A stretch of DNA of 64,000 nt from Marinobacter confluentis (GTDB taxonomy: Bacteria > Pseudomonadota > Gammaproteobacteria > Pseudomonadales > Oleiphilaceae). The first letter of the stretch is position 1, and every line of letters starts with the position of its first letter. The notes under the pieces were generated by a model, which saw only the letters and a list, made by a program, of their open reading frames with translations, made no database searches and was not told the DNA's origin. The stretch lies in contig NZ_SRPF01000001.1 in NCBI RefSeq assembly GCF_004785685.1, forward strand, positions 930,001 to 994,000, written 5' to 3'. Below, one piece after another: positions 11,636 to 23,545 of this stretch. Position numbers and translations under genes: made by a program.

Positions 11636-13408
11636 TTAATAGGTCCGGATCTTCGGTTCGAAGGTCGGAACAGTCTTCGGCGTGAAGTTGACGTCCCTCT
11701 TGCCCAGCCGCTTTTCAAGCGGAAAGTACAGGGAGTGCTTCAGCCAGTTATCGTCATCACGCTCGGTGAAGTCATTACGTGCATGGGCACCGCGGCTTTC
11801 CTTGCGCTCGAACGCCGATACGGCGGTAGCCAGCGCCACCTCGTAAAGGTTGTCCAGCTCCAGCGCTTCAATGCGCGCGGTGTTGAAGGCGTTACTGGTA
11901 TCAGACAACTTGGTCTTCTTGCACCGCTCACCAATGGCTTCCAGCTTTTTCAGGCCTTCTTCCATTGCCGCTCCATCGCGGAAAACGCCAAAGTACAGCT
12001 GCATGCAGCTCTGCAGATCCTTGCGTACGTCAGCAACGCTCTCGCCTTCTGACGCTGAATTCAGGCGGTCCAGGCGGGCCATGGCTGCCTTGATGTCTTC
12101 TTCGCTGGCGCCGTCGACTTCAAAGCCACCGCGAAGCTGCTCTTCGATGTGCAGGCCGGCTGAACGGCCGAAGACCACCAGATCAAGCAATGAGTTACCG
12201 CCAAGACGGTTTGCACCGTGAACCGATACACAGGCTGCTTCACCGCAGGCAAACAGGCCGGGAATCGGTTGGTCTTTGCCGTCTTTATCCTGGGTCAGCG
12301 CCTGACCACCAACGTTGGTCGGAATACCGCCCATCATGTAGTGACAGGTTGGCACCACCGGAACCGGCTCTTTCACCGGATCAACGTGGGCAAACGTGCG
12401 TGAAAGCTCGCAGATACCCGGCAAACGGAGATTCAGTGTCTCTTCGCCCAGGTGATCAAGCTTCAGAAGAACATGGTCTTTCTCCGGGCCGCAACCCCGA
12501 CCCTCAAGAATCTCGATGACCATGGCACGGGCTACAACGTCACGGCCAGCGAGGTCTTTGGCGTTGGGGGCGTAACGCTCCATGAATCGCTCGCCTTCGG
12601 AGTTGATCAGATAACCACCTTCACCCCGGCAGCCTTCCGTTACCAGTGTGCCAGCACCATAGATGCCGGTGGGGTGGAACTGCCACATCTCCATATCCTG
12701 CATCGGGAAGCCGGCGCGCAGCGCCATACCGATGCCGTCGCCGGTATTGATCAGGGCGTTGGTGGTTGACGCGTAAATGCGTCCCGCACCGCCGGTCGCC
12801 AGTACTGTCGCCTTTGCCTTGATGTAAGCAACTTCGCCGGACTCAATTTCTATGGCGACAACGCCAACCACTTCGTTTTTGCTGTTCTTGACCAGATCTA
12901 CCGCATACCATTCGTTCAGGAAGGTTGTACCGCCCTTGAGGTTTGCCTGATAGAGAGTGTGCAGAAGCGCGTGACCGGTACGGTCAGCCGCGGCACAGGT
13001 CCTTGCGGCCTGGGTCGGGTTATCCGGCCCCTTGGACTGTCCGCCGAACGGACGCTGATAAATCCGGCCCTGCTCGGTGCGAGAGAATGGCAACCCCATG
13101 TGCTCGAGCTCGAACACCGCCTGGGGACCGACCGAACACATGTACTCGACAGCGTCCTGGTCGGCGATGTAGTCAGACCCTTTGACGGTGTCATACATGT
13201 GCCAGCGCCAGTCATCATTGGGATCCGCACTGGCAATCGCACAGGTGATACCACCCTGAGCCGACACTGTGTGTGACCGGGTCGGAAACACCTTGGTGAT
13301 GCAGGCCGTGTTGACGCCGGACTCGGTCAGCTGAAGCGCAGCGCGCATGCCGGAACCGCCGCCGCCAATCACAATTGCATCATAAGACATGGTCTTGATG
13401 TTAGACAT
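11636..13408 (-). CDS. sdhA: Succinate dehydrogenase flavoprotein subunit
   Basis: Catalytic subunit that oxidises succinate to fumarate with covalently bound FAD. Visible: the dinucleotide-binding [11 protein letters not shown], the covalent-flavin segment [10 protein letters not shown] (H46), the substrate-site segments [21 protein letters not shown] split around residues 243-263, and the GGIPTNVGG loop. Length 590 residues (E. coli 588). It lies 3 bases after the sdhD stop. The C-terminal end FEPKIRTY matches the family. Confidence 0.98.
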   Translation of the reverse strand: MSNIKTMSYDAIVIGGGGSGMRAALQLTESGVNTACITKVFPTRSHTVSAQGGITCAIASADPNDDWRWHMYDTVKGSDYIADQDAVEYMCSVGPQAVFELEHMGLPFSRTEQGRIYQRPFGGQSKGPDNPTQAARTCAAADRTGHALLHTLYQANLKGGTTFLNEWYAVDLVKNSKNEVVGVVAIEIESGEVAYIKAKATVLATGGAGRIYASTTNALINTGDGIGMALRAGFPMQDMEMWQFHPTGIYGAGTLVTEGCRGEGGYLINSEGERFMERYAPNAKDLAGRDVVARAMVIEILEGRGCGPEKDHVLLKLDHLGEETLNLRLPGICELSRTFAHVDPVKEPVPVVPTCHYMMGGIPTNVGGQALTQDKDGKDQPIPGLFACGEAACVSVHGANRLGGNSLLDLVVFGRSAGLHIEEQLRGGFEVDGASEEDIKAAMARLDRLNSASEGESVADVRKDLQSCMQLYFGVFRDGAAMEEGLKKLEAIGERCKKTKLSDTSNAFNTARIEALELDNLYEVALATAVSAFERKESRGAHARNDFTERDDDNWLKHSLYFPLEKRLGKRDVNFTPKTVPTFEPKIRTY

Positions 13409-13411
13409 TAA

Positions 13412-13756
13412 TTAAAGCCCCCACAGAATCTGAATGCCCCAAACCAAATACACGAACATCGCAAGTCCACAGACCGCCTGGAACAGGAATCTCGGGGCTG
13501 CAGCCTTGATATAGTCCGTTGATACTGTCCAGAGGCCGACCCACGCATGGGCCCCAATGGAAATCAGGGCCAACAGCGTGAATATGCGGAACCAGGTCTG
13601 ACTGAAAAGCCCTGACCAGGTCTGATAGTCAATGTCTGTCGTGAGTGTGAAACCCAGTAAAAAAATTGTATATAGAGCAAGTACGTAAGCGGTGACCCGC
13701 TGGACCATCCAGTCAAAGACGCCACTTCTGCCAAGGTTCGTTACGCTATTTACCAT
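13412..13756 (-). CDS. sdhD: Succinate dehydrogenase membrane anchor subunit SdhD
   Basis: Small inner-membrane anchor of complex II that helps hold heme b and the ubiquinone site. Three hydrophobic helices are visible (about residues 22-42, 58-80 and 89-112). The motif SIGAHAWVGLWTVSTDYIK carries the heme-ligand His and the Asp-Tyr pair of the quinone site known in E. coli SdhD. Length 114 residues. Its start overlaps the end of sdhC by 7 bases, so the two anchors are translationally coupled. Confidence 0.95.
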   Translation of the reverse strand: MVNSVTNLGRSGVFDWMVQRVTAYVLALYTIFLLGFTLTTDIDYQTWSGLFSQTWFRIFTLLALISIGAHAWVGLWTVSTDYIKAAAPRFLFQAVCGLAMFVYLVWGIQILWGL

Positions 13757-14124
13757 ACCCAGACTCCTGCCAGAATGATGAGGATAACTGACACCACTAC
13801 CGTGGCCTTCGCGGCGAGACGACCGCTTTCCAGTTCTTCGCCGATACCCATATCCATCAGCAGGTGCTTGATGCCGGCAACCAGGTGGTACAGCAGGGCG
13901 GACAGAATGCCCCAGGTGATCAGCTTCGCCAGGAAGCTGTCCAGCAAGTCAGTTACTCGACTGAAGCCGGCCTCTCCACTCAGGGAAAGTTCAAGTCCAT
14001 ACAGCATGAAGGCAACACCAACAAAGATGATGATGCCACTGATGCGATGCAAAATGGACGTTATGGCTGGCAGTGGGAAATGAAACTTGCCGAGATCGAG
14101 ATTTACTGGTCGTTTGCTATTCAC
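13750..14124 (-). CDS. sdhC: Succinate dehydrogenase cytochrome b556 subunit SdhC
   Basis: Larger membrane anchor of complex II and heme-b ligand provider. It opens MNSKRPVNLDLGKFHFPLPA, typical of the family, and has the SILHRISGIIIF helix (quinone-site Ser and Arg) and the heme-ligand segment HLVAGIKHLLMD. Three membrane helices, 124 residues. First gene of sdhCDAB; the start lies about 177 bases after a predicted promoter. Confidence 0.96.
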   Translation of the reverse strand: MNSKRPVNLDLGKFHFPLPAITSILHRISGIIIFVGVAFMLYGLELSLSGEAGFSRVTDLLDSFLAKLITWGILSALLYHLVAGIKHLLMDMGIGEELESGRLAAKATVVVSVILIILAGVWVW

Positions 14125-14307
14125 AGCGCTCTCACACTCTCTTTTTTAATTCCACTAACCGGATTGAATCCGACTGCGGAGGGGTTGGTATGTACAGATC
14201 GGTATGCGGCTACGATGCCGACACACGATTGGCTCAGGATGGGGTCCGGGCGTGCGCTCTTCTGAATCCGGCGCTGTACTCAGGAAGTCCCCGATTACGG
14301 GCTAGGG

Positions 14308-14336
14308 ATTATAAGGAGTGAGCCCTGTAATTACAA
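14308..14336 (-). promoter_or_regulatory. Predicted sigma-70 promoter of sdhCDAB
   Basis: On the minus strand, TTGTAA (14331-14336), a 17-base spacer and a perfect TATAAT (14308-14313). The start would be near 14301. Confidence 0.65.
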
Positions 14337-14433
14337 ACGCGCAAGGTTGCCAGAGCCCGTGAAATCAAGGCTTCCCCTCGCGCCAGCAAAGCCGCCACAC
14401 GGTGCCGGATCATGACATTTGTGGTCTGCTTCA

Positions 14434-14461
14434 TTGACAAAAAAAGCCAACGCCCTATATT
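14434..14461 (+). promoter_or_regulatory. Predicted sigma-70 promoter of gltA
   Basis: A perfect TTGACA (14434-14439), a 16-base spacer and TATATT (14456-14461). The start would be near 14468. Confidence 0.7.
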
Positions 14462-14546
14462 TTGCCGCCAGTTTTGCGATAATACGCGCCATCTGAAGCT
14501 TCCAAACGCTTGAAAGCATCCCAATGTTGATAAATAGGAGAGCACC

Positions 14547-15821
14547 ATGACCGATAAGAAAGCCACGCTTTCGGTGGGTGACAAGTCCATAGAACTGCCG
14601 ATGTATTCCGGCACCGTCGGCCCCGACGTGATCGATGTACGCAGTCTGGTTCAGGAAGGGATTTTCACTTACGATCCGGGGTTTGTCTCGACGGCGGCCT
14701 GCGAATCCGAAATTACCTACATCGATGGCGCGAACGGCGTTCTCCTGCATCGCGGCTACCCTATTGAGGAGCTGGCAGAGAACTCAGACTATCTCGAAGT
14801 CTGTTACCTGCTGCTGAACGGCGAACTTCCGAGCCCCGAAGAAAACCAGAAGTTCCATCAGACGATCAAGAACCACACCATGCTTCATGATCAGATGCGC
14901 AACTTCTATCAGGGCTTCCGCCGCGACGCTCATCCCATGGCCATCATGTGTGGCGTGGTTGGTGCGCTCTCCGCTTTTTACCATGACCAGATGGACGTGA
15001 CCGACGAGCACGAGCGGGAGATCACGGCGCACCGTTTGATCGCCAAAATGCCCACTATTGCGGCCTGGTGTTACAAATACAGTATCGGCCAGCCGTTCAT
15101 GTACCCGCGCAACGATCTGTCCTACGCTGAAAACTTCCTGCAGATGATGTTTGGCGTGCCCTGTGAAGAGTACGTTCCGAATCCAATCCTGGCCAAGGCC
15201 ATGGACAAGATCTTCATTCTGCATGCAGATCACGAGCAGAACGCGTCTACCTCGACGGTGCGCCTGGCGGGCTCAACCGGCGCCAACCCCTATGCCTGCA
15301 TCGCATCTGGCATTGCAGCGCTCTGGGGCCCGGCCCATGGCGGCGCCAATGAAGCAGTGCTGGATATGCTGGCCGAAATTGGCGATGAATCGAACATTGA
15401 GAAATACATCGCCAAAGCCAAGGACAAGGACGATCCGTTCCGTCTGATGGGCTTTGGCCACCGGGTTTACAAGAATTTCGATCCACGCGCCAAAGTCATG
15501 GCCGAAACGGCCCATGAAGTCCTGTCCGAACTGGGCCTGGAAAATGACCCGCTTCTTAAAATCGCTCAGCGTCTCGAGAAGATCGCGCTGGAAGATGACT
15601 ATTTCGTGCAGCGCAAACTCTACCCCAACGTGGACTTCTACTCCGGCCTGATCCTCAAGGCTATCGGCATCCCAACGTCCATGTTTACCGTTATTTTTGC
15701 GCTGTCACGCACCATCGGCTGGTTCTCTCACTGGAATGAGATGGTCAGCGGCAACTACCGCATTGGCCGCCCACGCCAGCTGTATACTGGCTCCGACGTG
15801 CGCAAATATCCGAAAAAGTAA
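14547..15821 (+). CDS. gltA: Citrate synthase (type II, hexameric family)
   Basis: Condenses acetyl-CoA with oxaloacetate to citrate, the entry step of the TCA cycle. Active-site segments are intact: [15 protein letters not shown] (His of the acetyl-CoA site), [14 protein letters not shown] (second His) and YPNVDFYSG (catalytic Asp). The N-terminal beta domain seen in NADH-sensitive gammaproteobacterial enzymes is present ([20 protein letters not shown]). Length 424 residues (E. coli 427). AGGAG lies 6 bases before the ATG. Divergent from sdhCDAB; a strong terminator follows. Confidence 0.98.
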   Translation: MTDKKATLSVGDKSIELPMYSGTVGPDVIDVRSLVQEGIFTYDPGFVSTAACESEITYIDGANGVLLHRGYPIEELAENSDYLEVCYLLLNGELPSPEENQKFHQTIKNHTMLHDQMRNFYQGFRRDAHPMAIMCGVVGALSAFYHDQMDVTDEHEREITAHRLIAKMPTIAAWCYKYSIGQPFMYPRNDLSYAENFLQMMFGVPCEEYVPNPILAKAMDKIFILHADHEQNASTSTVRLAGSTGANPYACIASGIAALWGPAHGGANEAVLDMLAEIGDESNIEKYIAKAKDKDDPFRLMGFGHRVYKNFDPRAKVMAETAHEVLSELGLENDPLLKIAQRLEKIALEDDYFVQRKLYPNVDFYSGLILKAIGIPTSMFTVIFALSRTIGWFSHWNEMVSGNYRIGRPRQLYTGSDVRKYPKK

Positions 15822-15842
15822 GGCTCAGAACTGCGCTTCAAG

Positions 15843-15870
15843 AAAGGCCGCGACTAAAGCGGCCTTTTTT
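15843..15870 (+). terminator. Factor-independent terminator of gltA
   Basis: The 9-base arms AAAGGCCGC and GCGGCCTTT (15843-15851, 15859-15867) flank a 7-base loop and merge into a T run to 15870, 21 bases after the gltA stop. Confidence 0.9.
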
Positions 15871-15933
15871 GTGCCCGGACATTCTGTAATGATTCAACAA
15901 TATCAATAACAACATCACACCGGAGAGCAATCA

Positions 15934-16806
15934 ATGAGCAAAAAAGCGGCATTTCTCGGACTTGGCGTTATGGGCTATCCCATGGCCGGGCACCTGGCCA
16001 ATGCAGGCATTGACGTTTCTGTCTGGAACCGGACATCCGCAAAAGCAGAAAAGTGGGCCGGCGAATACAGTGGCAAGGCCTGCAGGACCATTGCGGAAGC
16101 CGTATCTGACGCTGACCTGGTTTTCGCCTGCGTCGGTGCCGACAAAGACCTCAAAGAAGTTTTCGAAGGCCCAGACGGCGTCATTTCAAATGCCAGAGCC
16201 GGCGCAGTTCTGGTCGACCACACCACGGCATCTGCCGGTGTTGCTGAGCATCTGGCAAAACTCGCCGCCGGGAAACAGCTGGAGTTCATCGACGCCCCTG
16301 TCTCCGGCGGTCAACAGGGCGCCGAGAAAGGCCAACTGACGATCATGTGTGGCGGTAACGAACCGGCCTTTGAAAAAGCCCGCCCGCTAATGGAGCACTA
16401 CGCCAAGGCGCTAAACCTGATGGGCCCGGTTGGCAGTGGCCAGAGAACCAAAATGGTCAACCAGATTGCCATTGCCGGACTGGTTCAGGGACTGTCAGAA
16501 GCGCTCCACTTTGCCGAGCAGGCCGAGCTGGATGTTCAGAAGGTGGTGGACGTCATTTCCAAAGGCGCAGCCCAGTCCTGGCAGATGGACAATCGCTCCG
16601 CCACCATGATTGCCGACAAGTTCGACCATGGGTTTGCGGTGGACTGGATGCGCAAGGATCTGGCGATCTGCCTGGATGAAGCGCGCAAGAACGGCGCCAG
16701 GCTACCGGTGGCAGCACTGGTCGACCAGTTCTATGGCGAAGTGCAGGATCTTGGCGGAAACCGTTGGGACACGTCTTCGCTAATCAAGCGGCTAAGAAAG
16801 AAGTGA
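15934..16806 (+). CDS. NAD(P)-dependent beta-hydroxyacid dehydrogenase (3-hydroxyisobutyrate dehydrogenase family)
   Basis: Cytosolic reductase of the family that includes 3-hydroxyisobutyrate dehydrogenase, tartronate semialdehyde reductase and glyoxylate/succinic-semialdehyde reductase. The Rossmann start FLGLGVMGYPMAGHL and the VWNRT end of beta-2 are visible; Arg in that place usually favours NADPH. The substrate-binding DAPVSGGQQGAEKGQL and the catalytic lysine K173 (GQRTKMVNQI) are present. Length 290 residues. GGAGAGCAATC precedes the ATG. It stands alone between gltA and topA, and no valine or glycerate pathway gene is nearby, so the substrate cannot be set from context. Confidence 0.85.
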   Translation: MSKKAAFLGLGVMGYPMAGHLANAGIDVSVWNRTSAKAEKWAGEYSGKACRTIAEAVSDADLVFACVGADKDLKEVFEGPDGVISNARAGAVLVDHTTASAGVAEHLAKLAAGKQLEFIDAPVSGGQQGAEKGQLTIMCGGNEPAFEKARPLMEHYAKALNLMGPVGSGQRTKMVNQIAIAGLVQGLSEALHFAEQAELDVQKVVDVISKGAAQSWQMDNRSATMIADKFDHGFAVDWMRKDLAICLDEARKNGARLPVAALVDQFYGEVQDLGGNRWDTSSLIKRLRKK

Positions 16807-16812
16807 TTGCTA

Positions 16813-16839
16813 GCCACGGAACCCGTTGGGCTCCGTGGC
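16813..16839 (+). terminator. Hairpin between the dehydrogenase and topA
   Basis: Perfect arms GCCACGGA (16813-16820) and TCCGTGGC (16832-16839), 11-base loop, then a T-rich stretch from 16846. It lies just after the plus-strand stop and 5 bases before the end of topA, so it could serve both convergent genes. Confidence 0.6.
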
Positions 16840-16843
16840 AAAC

Positions 16844-19495
16844 CTATTTCTTTTTGTCCTGCTTGTCCTGAGGCACCCAACGCCCGTTTTGATACCAGGC
16901 AGACCAACCAGTGGCCTTACCGTCCTTTTCGGACATGACGTACTGCTCTTTGGTCTTGCGGCTGTATCGAATCACTGCCGGGTTGCCCTGCGGATCCTTT
17001 TCCGGGGCCTCCATCAAGAAGTCATACTTGGGATCAATCTCTTTGCGATGGGGTTTGATTTCCATCACCAACGGAGGTCGCGTCTCCCGGTTTTTCGGGA
17101 ATTTGCTGGCTGCCAGGAAAAGGCCCGATGCACCATCCCTGAGAACATAGGTGTCATCAACCTTCTGGCAGGTCAGTTCCGGCATGGGTACCGGGTCCAT
17201 CTTGGGTGGCGCAGGTTCACCGTTTTTCAGCAACTTGCGGGTGTTCTTGCACTCGTCATTGGTACAACCGAAATACTTGCCGAAACGGCCGGTTTTCAGC
17301 TGCATTTCCGAGCCGCACTTGTCGCACTCAAGGGTCGGCCCCTCGTAACCCTTTATGCGAAACGTGCCCTTTTCAACTTCAAACCCCGAACAATCCGGAT
17401 TGTTGCCGCAGACATGAAGCTTTCGCCCTTCATCTACCAGGTAACTGTCCATCGCCGCACTGCATTTAGGGCAGCGCCGCTTTTTGCGCAGCAGCCTGGT
17501 TTCGCCCTCACCTTCCACGTCTTCATCGGCGCTGACAACCTCGTCACCGGACACCAGGTTGATGGTGGTTTTGCAACGTTCCTTGGGTGGCAATGAATAG
17601 CCGGAACATCCCAGGAACACCCCGGTGCTGGCCACGCGAATCTGCATGGGCCGCTCACAGGTGGGACACGGAATGTCCGTCTCTGTGGGGGTGTTGGCCC
17701 GCATTCCGCCTTCATCACCGCTTTCGGCCGTTTCGAGCTGCTTTCTGAAGCGGCTGTAGAAATCATTCAGGACTTTCTTCCACTGCACATCACCGGCAGC
17801 AATTTCGTCCAGCTCGTCTTCCATGCGCGCGGTAAAGTCGAAATCCATCAGGTTCGGGAAAGACTCTGACAGCCTCTCGGTGACAATCTCGCCCATTTTC
17901 TCGGCGTAAAAACGGCGGTTCTGAAGCCGTACATAGCCTCGATCCTGGATGGTCGAGATGATCGATGCGTAGGTAGACGGACGACCAATACCCTGCTTTT
18001 CCAGCTCCTTGACAAGGCTGGCTTCGGTGTAGCGTGGCGATGGCTTGGTAAAATGCTGGGTCGGATCCAGCTTTTCAAGACCGAGGGCCTCGCCTTCTTT
18101 TATATCCGGCAACGCAATGTCTTCGTCTTTCTTGGACGTTTGCGGCGCGGCCTTCAGAAAACCCTCAAACTTGATGATGCGCCCGCGGGTGCGCAGCTCG
18201 TAATCGCCGTTGGCGACCATGATGGACGTGCTCAGGAACTCGGCATCCGCCATCTGGCAGGCGATGAACTGGCGCCAGATCAGCTCATAGAGCTTCTCAG
18301 CGTCCTTCTCCAGGCCCTGAATATCGGTAGGGCGTCGGTCCACGTCTGTGGGTCTGATGGCTTCGTGAGCTTCCTGAGCGCCTTCCTTACTGCCGTAGAC
18401 TCGTGGTTTCTCGGGAAGAAACTTTTCGCCAAAGACCTTTTTGACGTAATCCCGGCAGCTGGTTACAGCGTCCTGGCTCAGGTTGGTCGAGTCAGTACGC
18501 ATGTAGGTAATAAAGCCCGCTTCATAAAGACGCTGTGCCAGCATCATGGTTTTCTTGACGCTGAAGCCCATGCGGTTACTGGCAGCCTGCTGCAGCGTAG
18601 AGGTAATAAAGGGTGCCGTCGGACGTGATTTTGTGGGCTTGTCTTCCCGCTTGGCCACCTTGAAGCTGCCTGCTTTCAGGCGCTCGACGTGTTCGTTGCT
18701 CTGCTCTTCAGTAGACGGCCGATAGGCCTGTCCGTCATGGCGGGTCACTTCGAACCGGATCGGATTGGCCGTGTTGCTTCGGGTCAGATCTGCATGCAAC
18801 TGCCAGAATTCTTCCGGCACAAACTTGCGGATTTCCCGCTCGCGTTCAACGATCAGCCTTACGGCAACCGACTGAACCCGCCCGGCTGACAGGCCCCGGG
18901 CAATTTTTGCCCACAGCAGTGGGGACACCATGTAACCAACTACCCGGTCCAGAAAGCGACGTGCCTGCTGGGCATTGACACGATCATTGTCCAGGTTACC
19001 CGGGTCCTTGAAGGCTTCCTGGATCGCGCGCTTGGTAATCTCGTTGAAAACGACCCGACGGTACTTTTCAGGCTCGCCGCCTATGGTCTGCTGCAGATGC
19101 CAGGCAATGGCCTCCCCTTCGCGGTCAAGGTCCGTCGCGAGATAGATGTTGTCAGCAGACTTCGCCAAACGCTTGAGTTCGCTGACGACCTTCTCTTTAC
19201 CGGGCAGAATTTCGTAACGGGCGTCCCAGTCATGATCGGGGTCAACGCCCATGCGGGCCACCAGCTGGTCCCGCGCCTTCTTCTTTTTATGAACGGCCTT
19301 TTCTTCCGGACTCATCTTACGGGTAATCGCCGCCTGCCTGGCCCGCTCTTTCGGGTCAGAAGTCGATCCGGAACCGCTAACAGGCAGGTCCCGGATGTGG
19401 CCAACACTGGACTTAACGATAAAGTCCGGCCCGAGGTATTTGTTGATGGTCTTCGCTTTAGCTGGCGACTCTACAATAACGAGGCTTTTACCCAT
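16844..19495 (-). CDS. topA: DNA topoisomerase I (type IA)
   Basis: Relaxes negative supercoils through a 5'-phosphotyrosine link. The Toprim domain starts at residue 1 ([14 protein letters not shown], acidic triad TDLDREGEA at 121-129) and the catalytic tyrosine is Y331 ([13 protein letters not shown]). The C-terminus has three four-cysteine zinc ribbons, starting [16 protein letters not shown] and CDKCGSEM, then a basic tail ending QDKQDKKK. Length 883 residues (E. coli 865). A lysine-rich segment near residues 60-78 is a common insertion in this clade. The start is fixed by [13 protein letters not shown]; a sigma-70 promoter lies about 100 bases upstream. Confidence 0.97.
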   Translation of the reverse strand: MGKSLVIVESPAKAKTINKYLGPDFIVKSSVGHIRDLPVSGSGSTSDPKERARQAAITRKMSPEEKAVHKKKKARDQLVARMGVDPDHDWDARYEILPGKEKVVSELKRLAKSADNIYLATDLDREGEAIAWHLQQTIGGEPEKYRRVVFNEITKRAIQEAFKDPGNLDNDRVNAQQARRFLDRVVGYMVSPLLWAKIARGLSAGRVQSVAVRLIVEREREIRKFVPEEFWQLHADLTRSNTANPIRFEVTRHDGQAYRPSTEEQSNEHVERLKAGSFKVAKREDKPTKSRPTAPFITSTLQQAASNRMGFSVKKTMMLAQRLYEAGFITYMRTDSTNLSQDAVTSCRDYVKKVFGEKFLPEKPRVYGSKEGAQEAHEAIRPTDVDRRPTDIQGLEKDAEKLYELIWRQFIACQMADAEFLSTSIMVANGDYELRTRGRIIKFEGFLKAAPQTSKKDEDIALPDIKEGEALGLEKLDPTQHFTKPSPRYTEASLVKELEKQGIGRPSTYASIISTIQDRGYVRLQNRRFYAEKMGEIVTERLSESFPNLMDFDFTARMEDELDEIAAGDVQWKKVLNDFYSRFRKQLETAESGDEGGMRANTPTETDIPCPTCERPMQIRVASTGVFLGCSGYSLPPKERCKTTINLVSGDEVVSADEDVEGEGETRLLRKKRRCPKCSAAMDSYLVDEGRKLHVCGNNPDCSGFEVEKGTFRIKGYEGPTLECDKCGSEMQLKTGRFGKYFGCTNDECKNTRKLLKNGEPAPPKMDPVPMPELTCQKVDDTYVLRDGASGLFLAASKFPKNRETRPPLVMEIKPHRKEIDPKYDFLMEAPEKDPQGNPAVIRYSRKTKEQYVMSEKDGKATGWSAWYQNGRWVPQDKQDKKK

Positions 19496-19597
19496 ATCGG
19501 AGTTCTGTATCCTTGGCGATGGTCGGTTAAAAAAACAGCAAACCGTAAACTCGCAGTAAAATCAGTCGGCTAGAAAAGTCTCAATAGCCGCCATAGA

Positions 19598-19626
19598 TGT
19601 ATAAGTGCATTGTTGTACAGGGTCAA
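19598..19626 (-). promoter_or_regulatory. Predicted sigma-70 promoter of topA
   Basis: On the minus strand, TTGACC (19621-19626), a 17-base spacer and TATACA (19598-19603). The start would be near 19591, giving a 95-base leader. Confidence 0.55.
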
Positions 19627-19696
19627 GAAAAGCAAGACAACCCATTCGTGAAAAATGCGGCACGGTTTTTGTCAGGATTCTCACTGGCCACAGACA

Positions 19697-19724
19697 AGAA
19701 GGCCCGGCAATTGCCGGGCCTTCT
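19697..19724 (-). terminator. Palindromic terminator of fadBA
   Basis: A perfect 28-base palindrome (arms AGAAGGCCCGGCAA and its complement) lies 30 bases after the fadA stop. The arms end in TTCT on either strand, so it could stop transcription in both directions. Confidence 0.75.
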
Positions 19725-19754
19725 CTGGGTGCTTCAGGGATTCACATCAGCGAA

Positions 19755-20957
<1,203 letters not shown>

Positions 20958-20963
20958 TCAGGG

Positions 20964-23111
20964 TTAGCCAAAGAACTTTTCGCCAGTCTTGGCCATCTCA
21001 CGCAGTTTCTCGGTCGGGTGATACAGAGGACCAAGATCTGCAAACTTGTCTGCCAGTTCAACGAACTTGTCCACACCCATGTCATCGATGTAGCGCAGAG
21101 CACCACCACGGAACGGCGGGAAGCCGATACCGAAGATCAGGCCCATGTCTGCATCGGCAGGGTCTTCAACAATGCCGTCTTCCAGGCAGCGAACTGTCTC
21201 CAGGCACAGGGGCAGCATCATACGGGCAATGATGTCCTCGTCACTGAAGTCGTTCTTACCCTGAACAACCGGCTCAAGCAGTTTGTAGGTCTCTTCATCA
21301 ACAACCTTCTTCTGCTTGCCCTTGCGGTCCAGTTCGTACTTATAGAAGCCCTTGTCGTTCTTCTGTCCGTAACGGTTGTTATCGAACATCACGTCAATGG
21401 CGGTTGTTCCTTCGTGCTTCATGCGATCCGGGAAGCCCTCGGCCATGACTTCACCAGCATGCTTGCCGGTGTCCATGCCTACAACGTCCAGCAGATAGGC
21501 CGGGCCCATGGGCCAGCCAAACTTTTCCATAACCCGGTCAACGTGCTGGAAGTCAGCGCCGTCACGCACCAGGTTCACAAAGCCGCCGAAATACGGGAAC
21601 AGAACACGGTTGACCAGGAAGCCGGGGCAATCGTTGACAACAATTGGTGTCTTGCCCATGGCCTTGGCGTAGGCAACCGTGGTTGCGATAGCACGATCAC
21701 TGGTCTTCTTGCCACGGATAACCTCAACCAGCGGCATCATGTGTACCGGGTTGAAGAAGTGCATGCCACAGAAGTTTTCCGGACGCTTCAGGTTTTTCGC
21801 CAGAAGGTCGATGGAAATGGTGGAAGTGTTGGACGTCAGGATCGCATCTTCGCGAACGTTGTCTTCAGTCTCGCGCAGAACCGCGTCTTTGACCTTCGGG
21901 TTTTCAACAACGGCTTCGACCACCAGGTCAACGCTCTTGAAGTCACCGTAGTTCAGAGTCGGCGTGATGCTGTTCAGCACGTCGGCCATCTTGCCGGCGT
22001 CCATCTTGCCCTTGTCGACGCGCTTGGTGAGCAGCTTCTTGGCTTCTTTCAGACCCAGCGCGATACCTTCCTGGGCAATGTCCTTCATGATGATGGGCGT
22101 GCCTTTCAGCGCAGACTGATAGGCTACACCGCCACCCATGATGCCAGCGCCCAGAACGGCGGCCAGCTTCACTTCATTGGCCTCTTTTTCCCACGCCTTG
22201 GCCTTTTTCTTGAGCTCCTGATCGTTCAGGAACAGACCAACCAGGCAGGCTGCCACGTTGGTTTTGGCCATCTTGGCGAAGCCTTTTGCTTCTACTTCGA
22301 TCGCCTTGTCACGGGTCAGGCCGGCGTGCTTCTGCATCACCTTGATGGCTTCAACCGGTGCCGGGTAGTTCTTGCCAGCCTGGGCCGCAACGAAACCCTT
22401 GGAGATTTCAAACGCCATCATGCTTTCCATGGCGTTCAGCTTGATCTTGCCCTTCTTCTCTTCACGACGGGCCTGGTAGTCAAACTTGCCTTCGTTGCAC
22501 TGCTTGATAATCGCAATGGCGCTTTCAACCAGCTTTTCGCTTTCAACAACGGCGTCTACCGCACCAACCTTCAATGCCTTGTCTGCACGGTTTTCGGTGC
22601 CGCCACAGATCCACTCAACGGCGTAGTCAACACCGACCAGGCGCGACAGGCGAACCGTGCCACCAAACCCCGGGAAGATGCCCAGCTTGACTTCGGGCAG
22701 GCCGACCTTCGCCTTCGGGTCCATTACCCGATAATCGGTTGCCAGGCACATTTCGAAACCGCCGCCCAGTGCCATGCCATTGATGGCCGTCACCGTGGGA
22801 AAAGGCAGATCTTCAATGGCGCTGAATACTTCGTTCGCCTTCAGGTTGTTGGCAACCAGATCTTCCTCCGAGCCGGCAAACAGCTCGGTGAATTCTGTAA
22901 TGTCTGCACCAACGATAAAGCTGTCCTTGGAGCTGGTCACGACCAGGCCTTTCAGGCCTTTCTTCGCTTCCAGCTTGTCAGTCGCGGCGCGGAGCTCTTC
23001 AATCGTCAGACGGTTGAACTTGTTCACTGACTCGCCCTGCAAGTCAAAGTTCAACTGAGCGATCCCGCCTTCGATCTCTTTAACCGTGATGGCTTTACCT
23101 TCGTAAATCAT
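20964..23111 (-). CDS. fadB: Fatty-acid oxidation complex alpha subunit (enoyl-CoA hydratase / 3-hydroxyacyl-CoA dehydrogenase)
   Basis: Multifunctional beta-oxidation enzyme. The N-terminal crotonase domain (about 1-190) has the oxyanion loop [18 protein letters not shown] and [11 protein letters not shown]. The middle NAD-binding domain starts [18 protein letters not shown] near residue 316 and has the catalytic [16 protein letters not shown]-terminal dehydrogenase repeats follow. I start at the ATG at 23111 ([16 protein letters not shown]), with GGAG upstream, giving 715 residues, exactly the Pseudomonas FadB length; an upstream in-frame extension of 30 residues is open but lacks family similarity. 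Confidence 0.96.
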   Translation of the reverse strand: MIYEGKAITVKEIEGGIAQLNFDLQGESVNKFNRLTIEELRAATDKLEAKKGLKGLVVTSSKDSFIVGADITEFTELFAGSEEDLVANNLKANEVFSAIEDLPFPTVTAINGMALGGGFEMCLATDYRVMDPKAKVGLPEVKLGIFPGFGGTVRLSRLVGVDYAVEWICGGTENRADKALKVGAVDAVVESEKLVESAIAIIKQCNEGKFDYQARREEKKGKIKLNAMESMMAFEISKGFVAAQAGKNYPAPVEAIKVMQKHAGLTRDKAIEVEAKGFAKMAKTNVAACLVGLFLNDQELKKKAKAWEKEANEVKLAAVLGAGIMGGGVAYQSALKGTPIIMKDIAQEGIALGLKEAKKLLTKRVDKGKMDAGKMADVLNSITPTLNYGDFKSVDLVVEAVVENPKVKDAVLRETEDNVREDAILTSNTSTISIDLLAKNLKRPENFCGMHFFNPVHMMPLVEVIRGKKTSDRAIATTVAYAKAMGKTPIVVNDCPGFLVNRVLFPYFGGFVNLVRDGADFQHVDRVMEKFGWPMGPAYLLDVVGMDTGKHAGEVMAEGFPDRMKHEGTTAIDVMFDNNRYGQKNDKGFYKYELDRKGKQKKVVDEETYKLLEPVVQGKNDFSDEDIIARMMLPLCLETVRCLEDGIVEDPADADMGLIFGIGFPPFRGGALRYIDDMGVDKFVELADKFADLGPLYHPTEKLREMAKTGEKFFG

Positions 23112-23545
23112 CAACTGATCTCCAGTCTGTGTTTGGAACTGCTGAAACAGCCACACAAGCGCTTCGCGAGGCGACCGCCAATGCAGCGAGATTTCGTTCA
23201 CTACCCGATCAACCGATTCAGGAATTCATACAGTCGTTTGAATCGTGGGGTGACACGATGAAAAAAAACAGGCCGTTTGTCAATTTGTTTCTGGCTGAAT
23301 CGCCAATCATCGGGCTCTTGTGCCGCCCCCAACCAGGACGCTCAAAAGGTGGACTTGTTGTATTTCAAACAGCTATGACGCACTATTCAGAAAGCAAAGC
23401 AGCTTATAACAATCATTTTAAGATCGTTGACATTTGCGCGTCCCAGACCGGTCAAAAACGCTTGATTGGTCGGGGCAGTTACTTTACCTTCGCGTTCAGA
23501 CTTTAGTCTACAATAATAACATGGCCTCTAACGGAGACTCATCCG
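23112..23545. promoter_or_regulatory. Divergent region between fadB and an orphan secreted-protein gene
   Basis: These 434 bases carry no credible gene. They must hold the fadBA promoter (minus) and the promoter of the gene at 23546 (plus), possibly with TACAAT at 23509-23514 but no good -35. An AAAC-5-GTTT inverted repeat at 23266-23279 resembles, with one base too many between arms, the PsrA operator consensus of Pseudomonas. I found no FadR-type TGG-5-CCA site. Confidence 0.45.

Larger units (their letters stand above)
14125..14546. promoter_or_regulatory. Divergent sdhC / gltA control region
   Basis: These 422 bases separate sdhC (minus) and gltA (plus) and hold no credible gene. A clear sigma-70 promoter faces each way (listed separately). 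They are about 100 bases apart, so the transcripts diverge without overlapping. That leaves long leaders: about 177 bases for sdhC and about 79 for gltA. I see no operator that I can name, but the sdhC leader is long enough to hold regulatory structure or sRNA target sites. Confidence 0.6.

Noticed and set aside
19496..19754. Possible small gene between topA and fadA
   Set aside because: The gap is accounted for by the topA promoter and the fadA terminator palindrome; the open plus-strand frames run antisense into fadA.
21018..23030. A 670-codon open frame on the plus strand opposite fadB
   Set aside because: It is a complete antisense shadow of fadB, whose own translation shows every domain motif. 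The antisense protein has no recognisable motif and arises from codon bias.
23129..23506. Possible 125-codon gene in the fadB upstream region
   Set aside because: It overlaps the fadB start and leader, has atypical composition and no recognisable motif.
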